5,109 nt of DNA from an uncultured Ruminococcus sp. Its GTDB lineage: Bacteria > Bacillota > Clostridia > Oscillospirales > Ruminococcaceae. Shown piece by piece: positions 1-5,065 of this stretch. The translations under genes were made by a program, and so were the position numbers. Positions within the stretch are counted from its first letter, which is position 1. Each line of letters begins with the position of its first letter. The stretch spans positions 1-5,109 of the forward strand of contig CAMJES010000185.1 in NCBI GenBank assembly GCA_946404705.1. The letters are read 5' to 3'. The notes beneath the pieces are model-generated. The model was not told the origin of the DNA and ran no database searches. It saw nothing but the letters and a program-made list of their open reading frames with translations.

Positions 1-2
1 AG

Positions 3-335
3 ATAAACGGCGGTGACAAGATAATTCATAAGGTCTATCTACTAACGAACACAGACCATTCCAACGAGCATTTTTCACTTGACCCGAAAGAACAGCTTTC
101 TGCGGTAAAGGATATGCGCTCAAAGGGACTTGTGCCGCTCGGGAACTGGCACTCTCACCCCGAATCGCCGTCACGACCTTCCGAAGAGGATAAGCGGCTT
201 GCTTTCGACAGCAAGGCAAGCTACCTTATACTTTCGCTTATGGACATAAACGCTCCCGTTCTGAATTCGTTTAAGATAAGCGGAGATGTCGCCGAAAACG
301 AGGGACTTATCATAGAAAAATTTTCAGGGGAATAA
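3..335 (+). CDS. JAMM/MPN+ (M67 family) metallopeptidase, 5' end missing
   Basis: The reading frame is open from base 3, so the gene begins upstream of the window; the ATG at 114 is internal. About 110 residues are visible, against roughly 135-150 usual for bacterial M67 proteins, so perhaps 25-40 N-terminal residues are missing, including the catalytic Glu region. The zinc-binding JAMM signature is complete: His at 150-152, His at 156-158, seven residues, Ser at 180-182, and Asp at 189-191 (WHSHPESPSRPSEED). Known relatives are zinc isopeptidases/peptidases that cleave after the diglycine tail of ubiquitin-like sulfur carriers (ThiS/MoaD/CysO type) or release amino acids from them; this substrate is inference here, since no carrier gene is visible. 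The downstream flavoprotein gene starts four bases after the stop, so co-transcription and possibly translational coupling are likely. Family assignment is firm, exact role is not. Confidence 0.9.
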   Translation: MNGGDKIIHKVYLLTNTDHSNEHFSLDPKEQLSAVKDMRSKGLVPLGNWHSHPESPSRPSEEDKRLAFDSKASYLILSLMDINAPVLNSFKISGDVAENEGLIIEKFSGE

Positions 336-339
336 TAAA

Positions 340-1254
340 ATGTACGATACTGTTATCATCGGAAGCGGCCCTGCAGGACTTTCGGCTGCGGTTTACGCAA
401 AACGTGCGGAGCTTGATTTTATTGTCATAGAAAGGCTTTACGGCGGTACGGGACAGATAGCCGAAAGCGAGCGTGTGGACAACTATCTTGGACTTTACGG
501 CGAAAACGGCTTTGAAATGGGTGAAAAGTTCCGTTCACACGCCAAGGCTCTCGGAACGGAGTTTTACGAGGGCGATGTCACCGAAATTTCTTCGGAAGGC
601 AGCGGCTATAAAGTAACACTTTCGGACGGAACGTCTTTTGATACAAAAACCGTAGTTTATGCAGCAGGAGCTTCTCACCGCAGGCTTGATATAAAGGGAG
701 AAGCGGAGTTTCACGGCAAGGGAGTTTCCTACTGTGCGGTTTGCGACGGTGCTTTCTGCAAGGGAAAGGCTGCGGCGGTGATAGGCGGAGGAGATTCGGC
801 ACTCGGAGAGGCTCTATATCTTTCCAAGACAGCCGAAAAGGTATATCTTATCCACCGCAGAGATGCTTTCCGTGCGAACAAGCTGCTGCAAAAGCAGGTT
901 TCGGAAACGGAAAATATCGAGGCTATTCTGAATGCTGTTCCGATTGAGATAATCGGTGAAAAACGTGTAGAAGCGCTGCGAATAAACCGAAACGGAAGTG
1001 AAGAAACCATTCCGATTCACAACGTTTTCGGAGCGATAGGCACGGTTCCGAACAGCAAGGCACTCAACGGAATTGCAGAGCTTTCTCCCGAAGGCTATGT
1101 TATCGCAAACGAGGACTGCGTTACCTCGGCAAAGGGCATTTTCGCTGCAGGAGATGTGCGGACAAAGGCTTTGCGGCAGGTCATAACCGCGGCTTCGGAC
1201 GGTGCAAACAGTATTTTTTCCGTTCAGAGATTTCTTTCGGAGAACGGGAGTTGA
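340..1254 (+). CDS. trxB: Thioredoxin reductase-like FAD/NAD(P)-binding oxidoreductase
   Basis: This is a 304-residue cytoplasmic flavoprotein of normal length for low-molecular-weight thioredoxin reductases, which pass electrons from NADPH via FAD and a redox disulfide to thioredoxin. In order: FAD Rossmann motif GSGPAG at residues 8-13; the redox-active pair C132-A-V-C135 followed by DG; the second nucleotide-binding motif GGGDSA at 149-154; HRRDAFRA at 172-179, whose arginines are typical of NADPH-preferring enzymes; and the second FAD motif FAAGDV at 268-273 with a RQVITAASDG stretch after it. The ATG at 340 has a good ribosome site, AGGGGA at 326-331, with eight bases spacing. The gene follows the JAMM peptidase by four bases and ends just before a strong terminator, so it is the last gene of its operon. 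The physiological partner could be thioredoxin or another small thiol protein; no thioredoxin gene is visible, so the symbol rests on sequence features only. Confidence 0.93.
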   Translation: MYDTVIIGSGPAGLSAAVYAKRAELDFIVIERLYGGTGQIAESERVDNYLGLYGENGFEMGEKFRSHAKALGTEFYEGDVTEISSEGSGYKVTLSDGTSFDTKTVVYAAGASHRRLDIKGEAEFHGKGVSYCAVCDGAFCKGKAAAVIGGGDSALGEALYLSKTAEKVYLIHRRDAFRANKLLQKQVSETENIEAILNAVPIEIIGEKRVEALRINRNGSEETIPIHNVFGAIGTVPNSKALNGIAELSPEGYVIANEDCVTSAKGIFAAGDVRTKALRQVITAASDGANSIFSVQRFLSENGS

Positions 1255-1262
1255 TCTTTTTG

Positions 1263-1310
1263 AAAAAAACTGTGCAAGACTCTTATACAGAATCTTGCAC
1301 AGTCTTTTTT
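1263..1310. terminator. Bidirectional rho-independent terminator
   Basis: A perfect 11-bp stem (ACTGTGCAAGA at 1269-1279 with its complement at 1293-1303) encloses a 13-base loop. It is preceded by an A-run (1263-1268) and followed by a T-run (1305-1310), so each strand reads as a stem plus U-tract. It lies between the stop of the trxB-like gene (plus strand) and the stop of the aquaporin gene (minus strand), and so can end both convergent transcripts. Confidence 0.93.
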
Positions 1311-1322
1311 ATGGTAAATTTT

Positions 1323-2036
1323 TTACAGCGATGCCTTAATGCACGATGTAGCTATTACTGCAAGGATAGCGCCGATAGTCGAGCCGCAGAGATTTACGAT
1401 AAGCTGATATTTCCAGTCGACTTTTTCTCCGTTTTTGTTGGGGAAGGGGAGGTTCGCAAACCAAATGCTGCTGAAAACCGAGCGCATTGCGTTCATGCTG
1501 AAGCCTGTGCTGTTAAGCGTCAAAGAGAGAAGCGCAACTGCGGAGAAGCCTACCGCACCTACGATAAGAGCCTGATTTCCTGCTTTAAGCTCGCTTACTC
1601 CTGCAATGCTTATGAATACAAGGAACAGGAAAACAAAGGTAGCCAGTATTTCCTGAACAAAGTTGAGCGGAATATTTTTTTCAACGGGATAAGCCGAGAA
1701 AATACCCCTCTTTGATTCTTCCTTGGACGCTTTGAAGGAATCCCAGAAGAACACCATGCAAACCAGCATTGCCGCGCCTGCCGCAAGAAATTCCATAAGC
1801 AGATGGATGCAGGCTTCGCCTATCGGGAATCCGTTCCAGATAACGCTTCCGATAACAACGCCGGGATTTAAGAAAGCAGGGCCACCCATAATTGCCGCAG
1901 CAGTTAGTCCGAAGCCTACCGCAAGGCTCCATGCGACAACAAGCTCGATATAATTAAGCTTCGATACAAGCGTGTTCTTTAGCGAAATATTACACATATA
2001 GGCATATCCGCCAAGAAGAAAAATAAAACTGCCCAC
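1323..2036 (-). CDS. Divergent aquaporin/MIP-family membrane channel, 5' end uncertain
   Basis: This is an integral membrane channel of the major intrinsic protein family (water, glycerol or small neutral solutes). The 237-residue frame from the GTG at 2036 shows the family's duplicated plan: hydrophobic segments near residues 1-15, 28-50, 73-98, 126-148, 155-175 and 209-231, with half-helices carrying the two signature loops. The first loop reads FLNPGVV (NPG at 57-59 instead of NPA); the second reads GFSMNAMRS (NAM at 182-184 instead of NPA), keeping Arg185 where the selectivity-filter arginine is expected. The second half starts with the typical VQEILATF pattern. The GTG has no ribosome site, and the frame upstream of it still reads PPEFVGSF, like an aquaporin first helix (E-F-x-G-x-F), until an in-frame TAA at 2061-2063. 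The start is therefore either non-canonical or damaged (see findings). It is convergent with trxB. Family is fairly sure; substrate and intactness are not. Confidence 0.75.
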   Translation of the reverse strand: MGSFIFLLGGYAYMCNISLKNTLVSKLNYIELVVAWSLAVGFGLTAAAIMGGPAFLNPGVVIGSVIWNGFPIGEACIHLLMEFLAAGAAMLVCMVFFWDSFKASKEESKRGIFSAYPVEKNIPLNFVQEILATFVFLFLVFISIAGVSELKAGNQALIVGAVGFSAVALLSLTLNSTGFSMNAMRSVFSSIWFANLPFPNKNGEKVDWKYQLIVNLCGSTIGAILAVIATSCIKASL

Positions 2037-2081
2037 AAATTCTGGAGGCTGTTTCGGCTTTTAAGCCGGCAAATTCTCCTC
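2037..2081 (-). other. Aquaporin 5' region with in-frame stop, hairpin and orphan ribosome site
   Basis: On the minus strand a clear Shine-Dalgarno sequence GAGGAG (2076-2081) lies just before a TTG at 2070-2072 that is in the aquaporin frame. That frame then reads L-P-A-stop-K-P-K-Q-P-P-E-F before joining the annotated protein, so a single TAA codon (2061-2063) separates the ribosome site from the channel. The TAA sits inside a small perfect inverted repeat, CGGCTT-TT-AAGCCG on the plus strand (2055-2068). The ATG at 2081-2083 opens a different frame. A nonsense mutation, sequencing error, or structured leader are all possible. Confidence 0.45.
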
Positions 2082-2216
2082 ATGTACTTCCACTTGTCTT
2101 AAAATACAGGGTTTTTAGAGGTTACCTTTCAATATTTGCGGTGTTTTTTAATCGTTCATACATATCATTGTTACCCACCCTGTCAGTATACTGTGAGAAT
2201 CTTTTTATCTAAAGTT

Positions 2217-3320
2217 CTATCGTGAAACGACACAGTTTTTTCCGCTTTTCTTGCCGTTGTAAAGCCGTTCATCTGCTTTTGCGATAAGCAGATCAAGCCC
2301 CAGTTCGGGGAAACTTTCCGTTCCTGCTACGCCGAAAGTCATAGTAATATCCGGAGCGCCCGACTCAAAGGAGAAATCGGCTTCCTCTATGCTGCGGCGT
2401 ATATTTTCGGTTATTTCCGCAGCTTTCTCCGTCCCCGTATCATTGAAAAGGATAAGAAATTCCTCTCCGCCCCATCGGCAGACGCCGCTGCTTTTTTCCG
2501 CTTCTGTGGAAATGACCTCTGCAACTTTTTTTAGCACATCGTCGCCGCAGCCGTGACCGTATGTATCATTTACACGTTTGAAATTGTCAATGTCGCATAT
2601 GGTTATGGAATATATGCTTCCATTGCTTCGGAGCTTTTCCGATTCGTGCAGCTGTTCGTACATACTTCGCCTGTTCATAAGTCCTGTCAGGGGATCAATG
2701 CCTGCGATCTTCCTGAGTTCATTGTTCTGCTCGTTCAACATTTGCTGCTTGTTGTCTATGATTTTCTTGAAAAGGATAGAAAAATAGGTCAACATAAAGA
2801 AGGAGAACATAGAGTTGAAAAGATAAAGCATTTGCGATACGTTTATCTGTATATCCGACTGAATGGGCTGAAAGAAACAGCAATATAGCTTTGTCGCAAG
2901 AAATATAAAAGTGAAAATAAAAGCAAATGCCGTTGCATAATTACGTTTTACTGTTGGCCAATAGAATACCAGCGGCACAATGCAAATAACATAAAGCATA
3001 AAACCCGAATTCCATCCGGTAAATATTGTTGCGGCAACGCCGTGAAACGCTATTTCTCCGATGATAGGCATAATAGGCGGAATACTTTCTGCCTTTTTTG
3101 CTCTGATGCAGAGAATTGCGTATAGTCCCACGCTGACCATATTGAAAAACATCATAGGATATATATTTAAAATTGCAAATACCGTCAAAAATATCGCATG
3201 TATTATACAGCAGCAGGCCATAAAGAACACATAGACAGTATTGCTCTTGATATCGAACAGTTCGTTGAAGAACTTGCGGAAGCCGCCCTTCTCAACGGTT
3301 TTATTTTTGTACGAATCCAC
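2217..3320 (-). CDS. Membrane-bound diguanylate cyclase (GGDEF protein)
   Basis: The product, 367 residues, should make the second messenger c-di-GMP from two GTP. The N-terminal half is hydrophobic with about six membrane segments (roughly residues 28-52, 55-73, 84-101, 106-121, 128-148, 163-184), then a polar linker (about 185-207) likely to be a signalling helix. The GGDEF domain follows from about 208: DPLTGLMNRR (209-218), the metal-binding stretch ICDIDNFK with D243, YGHGCGDD (254-261), the active-site GGEEF at 284-288, TFGVAG (328-333) and the terminal ADERLYNGKKSGKN (349-362). All catalytic positions look intact. The allosteric product-binding I-site (RxxD just before GGEEF) is absent; the spot reads EKSS. 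I do not recognise the membrane sensor domain by name. The start is GTG at 3318-3320, with GAGGAG 12 bases upstream, a slightly long spacing; the promoter annotated upstream supports this start. The ligand sensed is unknown. Confidence 0.93.
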   Translation of the reverse strand: MDSYKNKTVEKGGFRKFFNELFDIKSNTVYVFFMACCCIIHAIFLTVFAILNIYPMMFFNMVSVGLYAILCIRAKKAESIPPIMPIIGEIAFHGVAATIFTGWNSGFMLYVICIVPLVFYWPTVKRNYATAFAFIFTFIFLATKLYCCFFQPIQSDIQINVSQMLYLFNSMFSFFMLTYFSILFKKIIDNKQQMLNEQNNELRKIAGIDPLTGLMNRRSMYEQLHESEKLRSNGSIYSITICDIDNFKRVNDTYGHGCGDDVLKKVAEVISTEAEKSSGVCRWGGEEFLILFNDTGTEKAAEITENIRRSIEEADFSFESGAPDITMTFGVAGTESFPELGLDLLIAKADERLYNGKKSGKNCVVSR

Positions 3321-3365
3321 TTTTTATTACTTCTCCTCTGTGGTCTGTATTTTTTTATATATACT

Positions 3366-3394
3366 ATTATAGCACATATTTTTTGTTATTTCAA
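3366..3394 (-). promoter_or_regulatory. Sigma-A type promoter for the GGDEF gene
   Basis: On the minus strand a TTGAAA -35 box (3389-3394) and a perfect TATAAT -10 box (3366-3371) are separated by exactly 17 bases. The -10 is extended by TGC immediately before it. Transcription should start near 3358-3360, giving a short leader of about 40 bases that contains GAGGAG before the GTG start. Confidence 0.85.
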
Positions 3395-3476
3395 GAAAAA
3401 TTGTCAAATATTGCATAAATTTGTTTTATACAGAACACCATTTATAATTTGAAAAAATCAAGCTGACAATCTTGTA

Positions 3477-3509
3477 ACTGTTGAAAACAGTGAGTTGTTG
3501 AAAACAATT
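3477..3509. repeat. Twin small hairpins sharing a GTTGAAAACA core
   Basis: Two adjacent inverted repeats are seen: ACTGTT-GAA-AACAGT (3477-3491) and TTGTT-GAA-AACAA (3495-3507, extendable to 3493-3509 with one wobble pair). Both contain the direct repeat GTTGAAAACA, 17 bases apart from start to start. They lie in the divergent gap upstream of the GGDEF gene. Function is unknown; paired operator half-sites or chance AT-rich structure are both possible. Confidence 0.5.
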
Positions 3510-3700
3510 TTATATTGGGATTTCGGCGCAGATTTTATCCTTGATCTGTTTCGTGAGTTCGGCAAGATAGAAAGCCGTATGGTAGTATAGACAAATCCTC
3601 GGCTATAATAATCCAATGGGCGGCAAGCCACCTGCGGTCGCTTTCCTTGATTGGTGCAATTCTACTTGCCGACTATATCCATAGAACAAATGGGGATTAG
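3510..3700. other. Decayed coding-like patch in the intergenic region
   Basis: This stretch is visibly richer in G and C than the AT-rich DNA on either side and has codon-like texture but no usable ORF. On the minus strand one frame runs for about 60 codons with a single internal stop and ends at 3510-3512; it includes YYHTAFYLAELTKQIKDKI near its end. On the plus strand the frame 3557-3697 is open for 47 codons but lacks a start. I recognise no family on either strand. It may be a relic of a lost or foreign gene. The rest of 3321-4085 holds the two promoters, repeats and hairpin listed separately. Confidence 0.25.
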
Positions 3701-3808
3701 TATTAATATGTCCGTAATGCTGCAAACAATCTGATATAGATTTTTAAAGAATGTACACAAACAAAACGCCCTATTTTCAATATTATGCTTGACTGCCTTA
3801 TTGATTCA

Positions 3809-3876
3809 TATTGCATTTTGAGGGTCGTTGGTGAAAATGATTTGTGTGTTTTTTTGTCAATATCTATTGCATTTTG
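3809..3876. repeat. 12-bp direct repeat overlapping the rex promoter
   Basis: TATTGCATTTTG occurs exactly at 3809-3820 and again at 3865-3876, 56 bases apart. The second copy overlaps the proposed -35 box of the rex promoter, so the pair could be activator or repressor sites, though AT-rich chance repetition is possible. Confidence 0.5.
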
Positions 3877-3895
3877 TAATTGAATATGATATAAT
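3867..3895 (+). promoter_or_regulatory. Probable promoter for rex
   Basis: A perfect TATAAT -10 box (3890-3895) is preceded by TGA (extended -10, 3887-3889). The weak -35 candidate TTGCAT (3867-3872) sits 17 bases upstream. Transcription would start near 3902, giving an unusually long leader of about 185 bases before the rex start codon. Confidence 0.6.
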
Positions 3896-3929
3896 GGATT
3901 ATAAATTATAAAATAATTGTTATCTTACG

Positions 3930-3968
3930 TGCCATTTAAGTAATTTAAGTGAATTCACTTGAATGGCA
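3930..3968 (+). promoter_or_regulatory. Large hairpin in the rex leader
   Basis: TGCCATTTAAGT (3930-3941) pairs with ACTTGAATGGCA (3957-3968) over 12 positions with a single G-U wobble. The loop can close further through AATT (3942-3945) with AATT (3952-3955), leaving one bulged C. Its 3' half also contains a 14-base perfect palindrome, AAGTGAATTCACTT (3947-3960). No T-run follows directly, so it is not a standard terminator. It would lie about 28 bases into the rex transcript, and could act as RNA structure or as a DNA operator. Confidence 0.6.
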
Positions 3969-4085
3969 TTTGTTGGGTCGAAATTAATCGTTACATATTA
4001 TATCGATTGTTTTTTTTCGTTGTTTTATATGAAAATCATTCACCCAAAACAAAAAATTAAGCATAAAAAGTAAAGGGGGTGGCAA

Positions 4086-4700
4086 ATGGAGAAACGTTCT
4101 ATTCCCAAAGCTACGCTCGGCCGTATCCCCATCTATTTAAGATATTTGAGGGATCTTCCCGATGAAATTGATTCTACGATCTCAGCTACCAAAATAGCTC
4201 GTGGGGTATTCCTTGGTGAAGTTCAAGTGCGCAAGGATCTGGCTCTTATTAGCGGTCGCGGAAAACCAAGGGTCGGGTATGAGCGCGACAAACTGATATG
4301 CGATCTTGAAAATTGTCTTGGTTCTGAAAAGATGACCAATGCTGTACTCGTGGGAGCCGGCAAACTTGGAAGGGCACTTCTTGATTACGACGGATTTGAA
4401 GAGTTCGGTGTTAAAATTGTCGCCGGTTTTGACTGCAATAGTTCAATCTTGCAAATCAGCAAAAGCAAATCAATTTTACCAATTGAGGAAATTGAAGCAT
4501 ATTGCGCCGATAACGACATTAAAATAGGCATAATTACCGTAGGTCAGGGATCTGCCCAAGAGGTTTGCGACAGGCTCGTTGCTTGTGGGGTCAAGGCAAT
4601 ATGGAATTTTGCCCCCTGCACACTCCGTGTTCCGCCGAATGTTCTTTTGAAGCATGAAGAATTAGCGCTTTCGCTTGCCCATCTTAATTCTAAGATTTAA
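4086..4700 (+). CDS. rex: Redox-sensing transcriptional repressor Rex
   Basis: Rex is a homodimeric cytoplasmic repressor that senses the NADH/NAD+ ratio: NADH binding releases it from operators upstream of fermentation and hydrogenase genes. This 204-residue protein is close to the usual 205-220. The N-terminal winged-helix domain (about 1-80) contains the family-typical ATLGRIPIYLRYL (9-21) and EVQVRKDLALISGRGKPRVGY (45-65 region), matching the QVRKDL recognition helix and wing. The Rossmann NAD(H)-binding motif is VGAGKLG (89-95), followed by KIGIITV (146-152), SAQEVCD and AIWNFAP (171-177), a Rex hallmark; the C-terminal tail is the helix that swaps between subunits. The ATG at 4086 has an excellent ribosome site, AAAGGGGGTGG (4072-4082). 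The gene appears intact, although the genes 37 bases downstream are broken. I see no clear Rex operator (TTGTTAA-N4-TTAACAA type) near it. Confidence 0.95.
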   Translation: MEKRSIPKATLGRIPIYLRYLRDLPDEIDSTISATKIARGVFLGEVQVRKDLALISGRGKPRVGYERDKLICDLENCLGSEKMTNAVLVGAGKLGRALLDYDGFEEFGVKIVAGFDCNSSILQISKSKSILPIEEIEAYCADNDIKIGIITVGQGSAQEVCDRLVACGVKAIWNFAPCTLRVPPNVLLKHEELALSLAHLNSKI

Positions 4701-4737
4701 AATAATAAAAATATTAAAGTATTGAGAGGTGGTTTTT

Positions 4738-4806
4738 ATGAAAGTAATAGTCTGTATCGGCAGCAGTTGTCACCTCAAGGGGTCACGTTAGGTGATAGAA
4801 CAGTCT
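4738..4806 (+). pseudogene. 5' remnant of a (2Fe-2S) thioredoxin-like ferredoxin gene
   Basis: A strong ribosome site, GAGAGGTGG (4724-4732), precedes ATG 4738, which reads MKVIVCIGSSCHLKGSR, then TAG (4789-4791), then VIEQS. This is the N-terminus of the small NuoE-like (2Fe-2S) ferredoxins of clostridia, with the first two cluster cysteines as C6 and C11 (C-x4-C). In relatives recalled from memory the stop position is Gln (GSRQV), so CAG to TAG explains it. Only about 23 codons remain; the FCMGxC half with the other two cluster cysteines is missing, because the frame passes directly into phosphatase-like sequence. It cannot make a functional ferredoxin. The 37-base gap after rex suggests it was rex's operon partner. 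Confidence 0.8.
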
Positions 4807-5065
4807 ATTGCAAAAATATAAGGGGCTGACCTTGTAACTGAGGGCGTTATTACGATGAACAAGGTCATTCGGTACGCGAAAGACTATCTTGGCGAGAACG
4901 AACTCTATGAGGAATGGGATCTTCAAAAGGACGGTGCATTACTGATAAGCCGATTTTTGTTTGAAGAAGTGACGGATATCAACTTCTGCGTGGGCAGAGC
5001 CGTGAACCCCACCCATCAGAATCCCGACTTTTCAATTAACTTCAATATAAAAATGAACCTTGTTG
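4807..5065 (+). pseudogene. 3' remnant of a SpoIIE-like phosphatase gene, cut by the contig end
   Basis: In the same frame as the ferredoxin remnant, the sequence reads IAKI, then TAA (4819-4821), then GADLVTEGVITMNKVIRYAK, a LISRFLFEE stretch, TDINFCVGRAVNPTHQNPDF and INFNIKMNLV. This matches the C-terminal part of the SpoIIE-family protein serine phosphatases encoded beside clostridial [FeFe]-hydrogenase genes; family members as I recall them have KIEG at the stop, so GAA to TAA is enough. The N-terminal phosphatase domain (about 300 residues) is absent, so the ATG at 4855 is internal and not a real start. Genomic sequence ends at about 5065; the apparent final residues IGRAHV come from sequencing adapter. 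Not functional as read. Family assignment is from remembered conserved segments, not a search. Confidence 0.7.

Noticed and set aside
1251..1715. A 154-codon plus-strand frame starting four bases inside the end of the trxB-like gene.
   Set aside because: It runs through the terminator and antisense to the aquaporin gene, and its translation shows no family features. It is a shadow of the minus-strand gene.
2037..2216. Possible c-di-GMP riboswitch or other known leader RNA between the GGDEF and aquaporin genes.
   Set aside because: A short AGCCTCC-like stretch recalls the c-di-GMP-I aptamer, but the paired helices and tetraloop receptor parts are absent. No glnA-, fluoride- or other familiar riboswitch core was found, nor a convincing promoter; only weak 7-base inverted arms (2106-2112 and 2177-2183).
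3198..3452. An 84-codon plus-strand frame across the start of the GGDEF gene.
   Set aside because: It is antisense to the GGDEF start and its promoter, has low-complexity hydrophobic translation, and no ribosome site.
3986..4017. Stem AATCG/CGATT followed by eight T residues before rex, as a transcription attenuator.
   Set aside because: The stem is only five pairs, mostly A-T, with a 13-base loop; too weak to call a terminator without conservation evidence.
3896..4085. Rex autoregulatory operator.
   Set aside because: The palindrome AAGTGAATTCACTT lacks the spacing and ends of known Rex sites (TTGTGAA-N4-TTCACAA or TTGTTAA-N4-TTAACAA), and no other match was seen.
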